Positions 27,146-35,415 of a stretch of 64,000 nt of DNA are shown here, in pieces. This DNA comes from Tunicatimonas pelagia. GTDB lineage: Bacteria; Bacteroidota; Bacteroidia; Cytophagales; Cyclobacteriaceae. The number at the start of each line of letters is the position of its first letter. Positions within the stretch are counted from its first letter, which is position 1. The position numbers and the translations under genes are program-made. Under the pieces are notes generated by a model, which was not told the DNA's origin, did not search any database, and saw nothing but the letters and a program-made list of their open reading frames with translations. Location: positions 62,001-126,000 of the forward strand of contig NZ_CP120683.1 in the NCBI RefSeq assembly GCF_030506325.1. Direction: 5' to 3'.

Positions 27146-27187
27146 AGGAACCGTTTCGGGTGGCCGCCCTTTACGGTTCCTTTTTTA
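27146..27187 (+). terminator. Strong hairpin plus T-run on the strand opposite susC (possible antisense RNA terminator)
   Basis: A 9-bp perfect stem (AGGAACCGT 27146-27154 against 27173-27181) encloses a second GC-rich stem (GGGTGGCCGCCC) and is followed by TTTTTT on the plus strand. No plus-strand protein gene lies nearby. It could end an antisense RNA that begins within the 5' part of the susC-like gene, or act as a structure in the susC leader. Confidence 0.5.
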
Positions 27188-27211
27188 TTGCATAAGCCTA
27201 TTATTACACAG

Positions 27212-27219
27212 CAAATTTA
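27212..27219 (-). promoter_or_regulatory. Bacteroidota -7 box (TAAATTTG) upstream of susC
   Basis: On the minus strand this reads TAAATTTG, matching the Bacteroidota consensus TAnnTTTG, about 180 bases before the SusC start. No good -33 TTTG lies at the right distance, so support is partial. It would place the hairpin at 27146-27181 inside the mRNA leader. Confidence 0.35.
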
Positions 27220-27389
27220 GACTTTCAGTGTCAATCGAAGGTCTTTGTTTTATTAATTCTAGGTTAACTTACTGTTACTAAAGGATAATATTAGAACTTG
27301 ATGATTGATGAATAGGGAGTAATGATGAATGGGAAGACAGGAAACTGATAACTAGGAACACTAGCCTTCCGGCGGTTATTATTCATCCA

Positions 27390-28574
27390 TCATTCTAACT
27401 CATTAGTTAGTAGCTCCTCGGCCAAGCCGAATGAAAGGGTCATACCAGCTCCCCCCAAGGCGTTTACGATGGTCACTTCGTCAGTAGGTTGTAGAACCAG
27501 CTCGGTAGCCCCTGGTAGCTTAGGATAAATGCCGTGCCAGCGTTGGGTAATCTTCAGATCAGGCACTTCAGCAAAGGTACTTAAGTAATCTAGTATCAGT
27601 TGATCTACATCTTCCCGATCAAACGGATCGTGGGTAAGCCCGTACTCGTGGGAATCTCCGATGACTAGCTCACCAAAATGATTTTGGGTAATCATTACGT
27701 GAATGCCCCACTCTTTGAATAGCGGCTGCTCCTCATCAAATCGCCTATCTAAATCCGGTAGAGACGGACAATCGGCAAAGGAAGCGTAGTGACGTAACGT
27801 AAGCCCTCCGCAAAGAGTGGCTCTAAGCTGCCAGCCCTTAGGTTGAGGGACAGTTCGCAGCATTTGCAGCTTACATTTAGTAATTGGAACCTGCTGGAAT
27901 TCCTCAGGAAACAGAGTTTCGAAGTCGGCTCCGCTACAAACGTAAATATGATCAGCTCTATACTTCTTCTCTCCTACCCGCAAGGTATTTCCTTCTACCG
28001 ATTGCACGGCTGAACCAAAATGAAATTGTACCCCATAGGTATCAGAAAGATATCTAGGTAGTTTGCGAATGGCTTCACGGGGGTCAACGGTGCATTCGGT
28101 AGTGCTAAACAGCCCACCGAGCAAACCGTCCATTTTCGCCGCGGGGCTTTTTTTTCGGATTTCTTCCTGCGATAACCACTGACACTGATAACCCTTGTCC
28201 GACTGGTTGAGAAACTCTTCAATCACTGCTTGTTCGTCGGCATGATACGCTAAGTGCAGTGACCCATTTTCTTGTAAACCAAAGCCTACTTCAGTAGAAA
28301 GCTCTCGCCAGGTTGCCTGACTACGCTTGGCTCGCTCCAGCAAAGATCCAGCAGTCTGACCAATTGGCCAAATCAGCCCGAAGTTCCGAACGGAGGCGCC
28401 CACTGCCCACTGATTTCGCTCAAATACTTGCACCGATTTTCCTTGCTTCGCTGCATGGTACGCAATAGCCAATCCCACGATACCTGCTCCCACCACTATA
28501 ATATCAGATGAAGTAAAATGAGGGGCTGCTGAAGAAGATTTGAGTATAGATTGATTTTCCATAGTGTTATGCAT
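27390..28574 (-). CDS. FAD-dependent oxidoreductase of the TIGR03364 (phosphonate-associated) type
   Basis: The 394-residue protein is a DAO-fold flavoenzyme. The Rossmann motif DIIVVGAGIVGLAIAYHAA lies near residues 24-42, and VFERNQWAVGASVRNFG follows as the ribose and FAD-contact region. TIGR03364 enzymes are found next to phosphonatase-like genes and probably oxidise the amine of aminoalkyl phosphonates to an aldehyde. The same partnership is seen here with the HAD hydrolase at 30.2-30.9 kb. Two ATGs (28574 and 28562) are equally plausible starts. No signal peptide is visible, so it acts in the cytoplasm. Confidence 0.8.
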   Translation of the reverse strand: MHNTMENQSILKSSSAAPHFTSSDIIVVGAGIVGLAIAYHAAKQGKSVQVFERNQWAVGASVRNFGLIWPIGQTAGSLLERAKRSQATWRELSTEVGFGLQENGSLHLAYHADEQAVIEEFLNQSDKGYQCQWLSQEEIRKKSPAAKMDGLLGGLFSTTECTVDPREAIRKLPRYLSDTYGVQFHFGSAVQSVEGNTLRVGEKKYRADHIYVCSGADFETLFPEEFQQVPITKCKLQMLRTVPQPKGWQLRATLCGGLTLRHYASFADCPSLPDLDRRFDEEQPLFKEWGIHVMITQNHFGELVIGDSHEYGLTHDPFDREDVDQLILDYLSTFAEVPDLKITQRWHGIYPKLPGATELVLQPTDEVTIVNALGGAGMTLSFGLAEELLTNELE

Positions 28575-28857
28575 GAGGGTGGAGATAGTAGTTAGCTGGC
28601 ACTTGCTAAACTATTTATTCACTTAGATTCATCCAAAGGTATTAAGTTTCCGTAAAGCTGCGGGAAGTTTAGTTTTATCATTTTGTTAAGGGCATTGAGC
28701 ACCTTCAGGCAAAAAAAGCCTACAGAATATCTCTGACTGCAATTTCAAGCAACTCGGCGGTCTATCTAAAGATTGAGAGACCAAACCTTAACATTTAATT
28801 AACCTCCGTTCGATTGGGTAGCACTATTTTCATCAATCTGAACTGACCCGGGCTACC

Positions 28858-30147
28858 ATGAGCTACCTTAACAAATGGTTGAAACAAACTCACACGACTA
28901 TCTTCTCGTCATACGCAATAATGGCGTCCTTCTCGACCTACGTTTGCATGTATGCTTTTCGTAAGCCTTTTACAGTGGCTACTTACGACGGAATGGCTTG
29001 GGCAGGTATGGATTATAAGATACTGTTGATTACTGCCCAGGTAATTGGTTACATGCTCTCGAAGTTTATTGGAATAAAAGTAGTATCCGAGCTTCCTCCA
29101 TATAGGCGGGCGAGCGGTATTTTGTTACTAATTGGTTTGGCCGGACTTGCCCTTTTAGGCTTTGCCCTTACCCCTCCCCCCTACCAATTGATCTTTTTGT
29201 TTATCAATGGTTTACCACTTGGGATGGTCTGGGGATTGGTGTTTGGCTATCTAGAAGGACGCCAGACTACTGAACTATTGGGTGCCGGACTATCGGCAAG
29301 TTTTATTGTGGCCTCAGGCTGGGTAAAGACCGTAGGCAAGTGGCTACTACTATCGGGGATACAGACGCATTGGATGCCCCTACTTACCGGACTTATTTTT
29401 ACTATACCCCTAGTTATATCCGTTTACTTACTACACCAACTACCCCCACCTAGTCTAGAAGATGAACAGCAACGTACCCGACGAGCACCTATGAACCGTG
29501 AACAACGCTGGCAGCTATTACGGGCACTGGCTCCGGGATTGACCTTACTAATATTCGCTTACGTTTTACTGACTGCTTTCCGAGACTTCAGAGATAACTT
29601 CATGGCTGAGTTGTGGCAGTCATTAGGCTATGGCAGCAATGCTCTGCTATTTACGGCTACTGAAGTTCCAGTAGCTGTGGCCGTACTAGCCGTCATGAGT
29701 ATACTGATGCTTATCAAAAATAACCACCGAGCCCTGCTGTTATATCATCTACTCATCGGACTTGGGTTTATATTGATCGGATTTAGCCTATGGGGACTAG
29801 AGTATTCCCACCTGCCCCCTCCGTTAGGGATGACAATGGTGGGTTTGGGGGTATATCTAGCCTATGTTCCGTTCAATAGTATTCTGTTTGACCGCCTGAT
29901 CGCAACCTTTCGTTACGTAGGCACGGCTGGTTTTCTGATATACGTGGCCGATGCTTGCGGCTACTTAGGTAGTGTAGGTGTGTTGTTTTACAAAAACGTT
30001 GGGCAAAGCGACTTAAGTTGGTTCAACTACTTTGTGCAGTCCGGTTACATAATTTCCGGATTGGGCATTCTATTAATAAGCGGGGGCGGATTCTACTTCT
30101 TTCGTCAGTCCACCTCTTCTCTTGCTGAAAAGAAGCGATTGGTATAA
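28858..30147 (+). CDS. DUF5690 family MFS-like membrane protein
   Basis: A 429-residue polytopic protein with about twelve hydrophobic segments. It starts with STYVCMYAFRKPFTVATYDG, a pattern that resembles the organophosphate:phosphate antiporter part of the major facilitator superfamily and is typical of DUF5690. A central cytoplasmic loop (about 200-215, DEQQRTRRAPMNREQRWQLL) separates two halves. DUF5690 genes are commonly found with TIGR03364 and phosphonatase-like genes. It is therefore a good candidate for inner-membrane uptake of the phosphonate or organophosphate. It is divergent from the FAD oxidoreductase and convergent with the HAD hydrolase gene. Confidence 0.8.
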   Translation: MSYLNKWLKQTHTTIFSSYAIMASFSTYVCMYAFRKPFTVATYDGMAWAGMDYKILLITAQVIGYMLSKFIGIKVVSELPPYRRASGILLLIGLAGLALLGFALTPPPYQLIFLFINGLPLGMVWGLVFGYLEGRQTTELLGAGLSASFIVASGWVKTVGKWLLLSGIQTHWMPLLTGLIFTIPLVISVYLLHQLPPPSLEDEQQRTRRAPMNREQRWQLLRALAPGLTLLIFAYVLLTAFRDFRDNFMAELWQSLGYGSNALLFTATEVPVAVAVLAVMSILMLIKNNHRALLLYHLLIGLGFILIGFSLWGLEYSHLPPPLGMTMVGLGVYLAYVPFNSILFDRLIATFRYVGTAGFLIYVADACGYLGSVGVLFYKNVGQSDLSWFNYFVQSGYIISGLGILLISGGGFYFFRQSTSSLAEKKRLV

Positions 30148-30210
30148 GTACTTGGTAGTTCATAAGGCGATACTTCTACTTCCACCCCATTTTTATTCGC
30201 CACATACTTG

Positions 30211-30903
30211 TTAAACTGATAAGCCTAGAATCGGTAGTAGTTCCGGTAGTTGTTCAATAAGATGAGTATGAGGTTCTTTTTCCAAGTCGGCGGCAGAGTA
30301 GGCTCCGGTAGTTACTCCAACTACCCAACCGCAACCGGCAGCAGTGCCCTGTTGCATATCGGAAGCCGTATCGCCTACTTTGGCTACCTCGCTCACATCT
30401 CCTACTCCGGTACGTTCCATGGCGGTAAATATCATATCCGGATGAGGTCGCCCCTGTTTCACTTCATCGCTGGTGACACTAGTGTTTATATAGTCCTGCC
30501 AGTGAAGCCGCTCAATGATAGCATCGGCGATAGGTCGACTAAACCCGGTATCTAGCGCAATAATCACCCCAGCACTTCGTAAGGCCTGCCACGTTTCCAA
30601 CACGCCTTCCTTCGGTCGTACATCTGGAGCATTCTGATAGTGCTCTACCATACTTAATACGAAATCATCGTGTATCACCTCAATCCGTTCTGAAGTAATC
30701 ACTGAGTGATCTTCCCAGTGGCCTTGAAGTAGTAGACGTATAGCCCGAGGTTTTGGATAGCCCATGACCCGGTTAGCTTCTTCGTAGGATATTGAAACAT
30801 CCGCTCTAGCGAGTGCTTTTTGCAAACAATGATGAACCTCTTGATGGTCAGCCAGGGTAGTACCAGCTACATCAAAGACAATTAATTTAACCGAAGGAAG
30901 CAT
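30211..30903 (-). CDS. Phosphonatase-like HAD hydrolase (PhnX-related)
   Basis: The start at ATG 30903 gives MLPSVKLIVFDVAGTTLADH. D11 of FDVAGTT is the HAD nucleophile. K51 in VMGYPKPRAIRLL lies where phosphonoacetaldehyde hydrolase (PhnX) has its Schiff-base lysine (MG-x2-K). Later motifs are IALDTGFSRP (motif II), VKQGRPHPDM (motif III lysine) and KVGDTASDMQQG (motif IV). PhnX splits phosphonoacetaldehyde into acetaldehyde and phosphate; this shorter family (TIGR03351-like) is related, and the lysine makes C-P bond cleavage plausible. It probably uses the product of the TIGR03364-like oxidase. An in-frame ATG at 30951 adds 16 residues with no family match. Confidence 0.8.
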   Translation of the reverse strand: MLPSVKLIVFDVAGTTLADHQEVHHCLQKALARADVSISYEEANRVMGYPKPRAIRLLLQGHWEDHSVITSERIEVIHDDFVLSMVEHYQNAPDVRPKEGVLETWQALRSAGVIIALDTGFSRPIADAIIERLHWQDYINTSVTSDEVKQGRPHPDMIFTAMERTGVGDVSEVAKVGDTASDMQQGTAAGCGWVVGVTTGAYSAADLEKEPHTHLIEQLPELLPILGLSV

Positions 30904-30951
30904 ATTATTGGTATTTACAGCAAGATAGGAAGAAGCTCCCGGTACAATCAT

Positions 30952-31311
30952 TCTACCGAGGTTACTTAATTGTTAATTTTAATATCGTAATCAATAGCCG
31001 AGGTGGCGTGACCTTCAAAAATACTCTTTCAAGGGGCAGGAAATAGCCTACATTTAGCCAAATATTCCTTAGATCCAGCCGGAAATGAGGTGTTTTTCAT
31101 CATTTTCGGATAATTTCCTTTAGACAATAAACTAATTTTCTCCAAAACCTTGACTACTTATATCTATTGCCCCTGATAGGTAGACCTCTTCATTCGCTGT
31201 TCCTCGAGGCTCCTTACCCGCGCAAAACTTTGCTTAAGCTACATCTTATATCGCAACCCCATGCAGTTACTTTATTACCCAAATCCTTGAGGGTACCATT
31301 ATGCAAACCGC
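30952..31311. other. Gene-free spacer
   Basis: This 360-base stretch lies between the phosphonatase-like gene and the phosphodiesterase-like gene. It is AT-rich in its first half. I found no convincing ORF, RNA gene or strong terminator. The upstream promoter for the phosphonatase-like gene should lie here. Confidence 0.5.
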
Positions 31312-32283
31312 TTACCTTTCACCTTTTACTCTTAGTTCTTCATTTCTAAATATTTCAGTAATGGGTTTTCCTATCCAGCAATCGGGAGCGGTAAGGCCGA
31401 GGGCGTAAGCGATGGTGGCGGCAGTATCGTAGATTTCTATGTCTTGCTGAATAGCGTGATTGGTGCGAACGCCCACTCCGGCTACAATCCAGGGAATAGT
31501 ACGCTCTTCGGGAGTGTCACCGCCGTGGCTGGTTTCCTTACCGCCGTGGTCAGAAGTCACCACTACTAACGTATTTTCGGCAGTACCTGACTCCCAAACT
31601 GCCTGTAGTATGTTTCCAATCAGCTGATCGGATTTTTCTACAGCTTCATTATAGTGATTGGAGCCCCATTTGTGGCTATGCCCAGCATGGTCTACGTGGT
31701 CGAGGTGCACAAACATGAAAGTAGGCTGATAATTTCGCCAGTAATCAGCCGCCGCTTCAGCCGTTTTATCCTCCCCTTTAGTGTCACCCTTCATGGTAGC
31801 TACGCCGTTTTCTAGCAATCGGCCAAAGCCAGACCAATCATAAAACGTAGCAATATCAGCATCAGGCTTTTGTTCACGAACTACCCGAAAGATAGTAGGC
31901 CAGAGCTGTCCTTCTTCCCCATCACACAAGGTAGTATCGGCAATATCAGTGATTTCCCAGGCGTTGCTGGTAATCGTATGCTCGTTGGGCGTGGCTCCCA
32001 TAATCATCGATGCCCAATTGGGACTGCTACTAGTTGGCATTACGGCTTGGGCTTGCATAGAAGAAGCTCCGATAGCGATTAAAGAGTCAAGAGTTGGTGT
32101 ATTAGCCTGTTTAATGCCGAAGGGAGCAAGTCCATCTACGCCAATCACTAGTACGTGTTTGGCAACCTGAGGCATTTGGGCAAAAGTAACGTTGAAAACC
32201 GCAGTCCCTAGTAGGAAAGTGGTGGAAGTTAGCAGGTAAAAATAGCGTTTTGGTAGTAGGACTAGGCGAGTGATAGTCAGCAT
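31312..32283 (-). CDS. Exported alkaline-phosphatase-superfamily phosphodiesterase/phosphatase
   Basis: The 323-residue protein has a signal peptide (cleavage near TFAQ, residue 36). The core has D50 in VIGVDG, a nucleophile serine within TSSSPNW (84-90), the metal cluster HLDHVDHAGH and a final SDHGGKETSHGG, as in type I phosphodiesterases and related phosphatases. It hydrolyses phosphoesters in the periplasm or outside. Phosphonoacetate hydrolase belongs to the same superfamily, but I have no basis to call it that. The last ten residues (NEELRVKGER) look like translated intergenic repeat, so the original stop may have lain earlier. Confidence 0.8.
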   Translation of the reverse strand: MLTITRLVLLPKRYFYLLTSTTFLLGTAVFNVTFAQMPQVAKHVLVIGVDGLAPFGIKQANTPTLDSLIAIGASSMQAQAVMPTSSSPNWASMIMGATPNEHTITSNAWEITDIADTTLCDGEEGQLWPTIFRVVREQKPDADIATFYDWSGFGRLLENGVATMKGDTKGEDKTAEAAADYWRNYQPTFMFVHLDHVDHAGHSHKWGSNHYNEAVEKSDQLIGNILQAVWESGTAENTLVVVTSDHGGKETSHGGDTPEERTIPWIVAGVGVRTNHAIQQDIEIYDTAATIAYALGLTAPDCWIGKPITEIFRNEELRVKGER

Positions 32284-32884
32284 GTAGTAGGTACGTTAAT
32301 TTTCTTGGTGAAGATAGTAGAATTATAAGTATACTCTTGCTGCTTCACTGTTAGGAAATTGTTACTAAATGTTTGATTAAAAAATGGTATTGTCTCTTTA
32401 CACCTAAAACTGTTATGAACAGTTAAATTCTTGCATTAGACGGGCTTTTTGCACAGAAATTGCGACGTGTTCTAGCAGAAAAATAAATCGCGCGTTGAAA
32501 GAGTCTTTAAATATCAATATTAGTATGCGTAGCACGCTAGGAATGACACTAAATCTAATGGGTGCATTTTTTTACGCTTGGAAAATAAAACTGTGCAAAA
32601 TATGTTCAACATAGCTTATTTGACAAAATATGATGTGTATTACCCCTGAAACGTACTATTACTGGTGATTTTTAGGTGATTTTACCCCTACAGCAAAACT
32701 TTTTTCACGAAATATTCTTCAAATCACCCCTTCCAGTTTATTATTATCGTCTCAAAATAGGCAAAATCAGGTAAGTTTTTAATTTTTACTGATGCCCTTA
32801 CGCACGTAAGATTTTCTGCTGAACTAGATTTTTTGAATATCTATTAGTGATTTACTTTGCCGGAAGTTATACAAAGTTCATTAT
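32284..32884. other. Long AT-rich spacer without genes
   Basis: This 600-base region lies between divergent transcription units. I saw no ORF with coding character and no tRNA-like fold. It holds at most the promoters for the flanking genes. Confidence 0.5.
32832..32859 (+). promoter_or_regulatory. Weak Bacteroidota-type promoter candidate
   Basis: TTTG (32832-32835) and TACTTTG (32853-32859) are 17 bases apart, close to but not matching the TTTG/TAnnTTTG consensus. The pair ends 25 bases before the ATG of the following gene. Confidence 0.3.
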
Positions 32885-33532
32885 ATGAAAGTCTCAAAAT
32901 TGAATCAGGAAGAGTTGTTGGTGCAAGTTGACGTAGCTGTGCAAGCTGCCCTTACCGTATCTGAACTGACTAACGCTTTTCAGTCAGGGGGATTTGATCC
33001 CGACAAGATCAAGGTAGGGCTTACCCTAGCCAAAGAAGTAACTGATTGGCAAGACCGACAAACGGCTACCGCCAACAATGTGCGCGTTACTCAGCGGGCG
33101 TACCGAACCGCCAAGGAAATGATTAACTCTCTGTATTTTCGTCATCTGGAAGCCGCTCGCTTCATGTACCGCGATGATGAACCTATGAAGTATACTTTGC
33201 AGCTACCCGGCCCCCGCCAAACCCGTTTTGCTGCTTGGTTTGAGCAAGTACGTTCGTTTTATACTAACGTAGACCCGAAGGCATTAGGACCTTTTGGGGT
33301 ACAAGCCAAAGAAATAAATGAGGTAAAAAAACTACTAGATCAGCTATCTGAACTGCAAGTACTCCGTAACGACGCCCGTCGGCAGGCACAGCAGTCTACC
33401 CGTGGTAAGCAATTAGCAATAAATGATCTACGTACTTGGTTCCGTCGCTTTATTGATGCTGCCAAATTTGTCTGCCACGACGATCCTCAACTGCTAGAGT
33501 CTATGGGTATTGTGATACCCAGTAATTCTTAG
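32885..33532 (+). CDS. Hypothetical helical protein, 215 residues
   Basis: I do not recognise the family. The protein is cytoplasmic by appearance (no signal peptide or membrane segment) and strongly helical. It has two similar parts, each with an aromatic-rich helix ending in an acidic turn: RHLEAARFMYRDD (about residues 87-99) and FRRFIDAAKFVCHDDP (about 183-198). This internal echo suggests a duplicated helical bundle unit. The start codon is the first ATG after a promoter-like pair. Confidence 0.65.
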   Translation: MKVSKLNQEELLVQVDVAVQAALTVSELTNAFQSGGFDPDKIKVGLTLAKEVTDWQDRQTATANNVRVTQRAYRTAKEMINSLYFRHLEAARFMYRDDEPMKYTLQLPGPRQTRFAAWFEQVRSFYTNVDPKALGPFGVQAKEINEVKKLLDQLSELQVLRNDARRQAQQSTRGKQLAINDLRTWFRRFIDAAKFVCHDDPQLLESMGIVIPSNS

Positions 33533-33682
33533 GCAATAGATAAAAAAGCGCACACTTAACTATACACGGATATGTAAAGAATATCCAGATTTATCGTGTA
33601 ATAATCAGCTTTTACACTGACTTATATCATGGTGGTTAGCAAAGGAAGAATTTACCTTATGGGTAATCAAATACTCACTACC

Positions 33683-34519
33683 ATGAAACCAATACAATCC
33701 ATACTATTTACTACAGATTTTTCTCACACAGCTAATAATGCGTTGGTTTACGCTCAGGAGCTAGCCAAATCTGTGAACGCAAAGCTGTATATTTTGCACG
33801 CTTGCCGTATTCCGAATGCTTCTACCGCAGCGTATCCCGCTGGCTACTACGAGGCAGTCAATATCAATGAATTGAAGCTAGAGGCTGATAAAAAAATGGG
33901 GCAGCTTCAGCATGATTTCCTTTTTTCTCCCGCTATTGAGTACGAGTGCATAACACTGATGGGACCCGCCTCAGAAGTTATTGGAGAAGTAGCCGAAGAA
34001 AAGCAGGTCGACCTTATTGTTATGGGTACCCGACAGGCAGATGGCCTGCTAGAATGGTTGGGTAGTGTTACTTCAGATGTAGCGGAGAAATCAACCTATC
34101 CCTTGTTGGCTATTCCGCATAATGCTCAGTTCTCTATACCTAAGAAGTTTCTGCTGACTACTACGCTCAGCAAACACTCTTCACTAAATTCATTGGATCA
34201 GGTCAAGGAACTGGTACAGCTATTTGGTGCTGAGCTTGATGTGCTCTATATTCACCCACATGGCAAAGAATTTACGCCGGGGCAGGTGCGCTTTCAAACG
34301 GCACTAGAGAACTTTCTGGAAGACATTCCGCATCACTTACACATTGTTGCCTACGATGATGTAAGCGAGGGCATACAGAAGTACGTAACTCAAAATGAAG
34401 TTGATGTACTTACTATGATTCCGCAGCAACATAGCTTTTTTGCTCAACTCTTTCGAGCCAGCAAAACGCGTCATATGCTGTTTCATACGCACCTGCCACT
34501 ACTATTGGTTCAAGACTAA
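33683..34519 (+). CDS. Universal stress protein with two USP domains
   Basis: The start at ATG 33683 gives MKPIQSILFTTDFSHTANNA, the standard first strand of a USP fold (the earlier ATG at 33629 adds 18 poorly matching residues). The first domain (about 1-145) ends in VDLIVMGTRQADGLLEWLGS, carrying the G-x2-G-like nucleotide pattern, followed by DVAEKSTYPLLAIPHN. A second, weaker domain (about 150-278) starts FLLTTTLSKHSSLNSLDQV and lacks a clear nucleotide motif. It probably acts as a stress-linked nucleotide-binding protein. Confidence 0.85.
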   Translation: MKPIQSILFTTDFSHTANNALVYAQELAKSVNAKLYILHACRIPNASTAAYPAGYYEAVNINELKLEADKKMGQLQHDFLFSPAIEYECITLMGPASEVIGEVAEEKQVDLIVMGTRQADGLLEWLGSVTSDVAEKSTYPLLAIPHNAQFSIPKKFLLTTTLSKHSSLNSLDQVKELVQLFGAELDVLYIHPHGKEFTPGQVRFQTALENFLEDIPHHLHIVAYDDVSEGIQKYVTQNEVDVLTMIPQQHSFFAQLFRASKTRHMLFHTHLPLLLVQD

Positions 34520-34631
34520 TACTAATATTAGCTATTTGTATGCTCTCCCAATAAAATCCGTAGGCAACACTTTCCTACCCTCTTGAAAAGGGGGATGGAT
34601 TTATTGCCTATCTATCAGAAGTGTAATAACT

Positions 34632-34660
34632 AAAAAAGGGTAACTGTGATGTTACCCTTT
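34632..34660. terminator. Bidirectional rho-independent terminator
   Basis: A perfect 10-bp stem, AAAGGGTAAC (34635-34644) against GTTACCCTTT (34651-34660), has a T-rich flank on both strands. It serves the convergent stress-protein (plus) and RNA-binding (minus) genes. Confidence 0.85.
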
Positions 34661-34688
34661 CTCTTTGATGTAATATTGCTAAGATAGC

Positions 34689-34997
34689 TTAGTATCGGCT
34701 GTTGTACCCTCCGCCGCCACCACCAAAGTTGGAACGACGTTGACCACCACCCTCTCCTTTCGGACGGGCTTTCTTTACAACGATGTCACTACCGTCAAAC
34801 TCAACTTCATTAAGCTCAGAAATAGCACGGTTGGCCGACTCATCGTCAGGCATTTCAACAAAACCAAAGCAACGAGAATTGCCAGTTTCTCGATCAAAGA
34901 TCACTTTGGCAGAATCGACCTCACCGTATTCGGCGAATAGGTCATTTAAGTCCTCGCTAGTAGTTGAAGGACTTAATTTGGCTACGAATAAATTCAT
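34689..34997 (-). CDS. RRM-domain RNA-binding protein with glycine-rich tail
   Basis: The 102-residue protein is a single RNA recognition motif. The RNP-2 stretch is NLFVAKL near the start and RNP-1 is CFGFVEM near residue 43. A short Gly/Arg/Ser-rich tail (GGGQRRSNFGGGGGGYNSRY) follows. It resembles the small RRM proteins of cyanobacteria and Bacteroidota that bind single-stranded RNA and respond to cold or stress. A long AT-rich leader precedes it, and its terminator at 34632-34660 is shared with the gene on the other strand. Confidence 0.9.
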   Translation of the reverse strand: MNLFVAKLSPSTTSEDLNDLFAEYGEVDSAKVIFDRETGNSRCFGFVEMPDDESANRAISELNEVEFDGSDIVVKKARPKGEGGGQRRSNFGGGGGGYNSRY

Positions 34998-35415
34998 AAA
35001 AAGAATAAATAATAATAAATAAAGTAATAAGATAGCGTATTAAGTATGAGGACGCTTCAAAGAGAATCGTCAGCTACACTGTATCTATCCGGCAAAGCTA
35101 CATTTTCTTTTCTATAAAGGTTCAGGTTTATCTAATTGATTACCTAAAACTGCTATTTTATTTTTCAAAACTTGTTTTAGTACTGTTTTATTGATTATTG
35201 TACAACTTTTATTAGGAAAAACGATGAGTATATGATGATATAAGCAATTGAAAATCAGGAATATTTAGAGCATCAACTAGAAAGAAGTATCTATTACTCC
35301 ACTCGCTTTCCAAAAATTTAAATTATCATTAAGCAATACCTTTTATAAAATTATCAGAACGCCCTTAATTGTATAATCAAAGACTTCAGTCTGTTAGCTT
35401 GGTCTGCACTTCTCA
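34998..35415. other. AT-rich spacer upstream of the RRM gene
   Basis: About 418 bases between the RRM and permease genes. The part nearest the RRM gene is probably its leader and promoter region. I saw no other gene. Confidence 0.5.
35093..35100 (-). promoter_or_regulatory. Bacteroidota -7 box (TAGCTTTG) for the RRM gene
   Basis: On the minus strand this is TAGCTTTG, an exact TAnnTTTG match, about 95 bases before the RRM gene start. A matching -33 element is not clear, so the leader would be roughly 90 bases long if this is used. Confidence 0.35.

Noticed and set aside
32284-32884. Possible ncRNA or small ORF in the 600-base spacer
   Set aside because: No stable hairpin with terminator, no tRNA-like fold, and no frame with coding character was visible.
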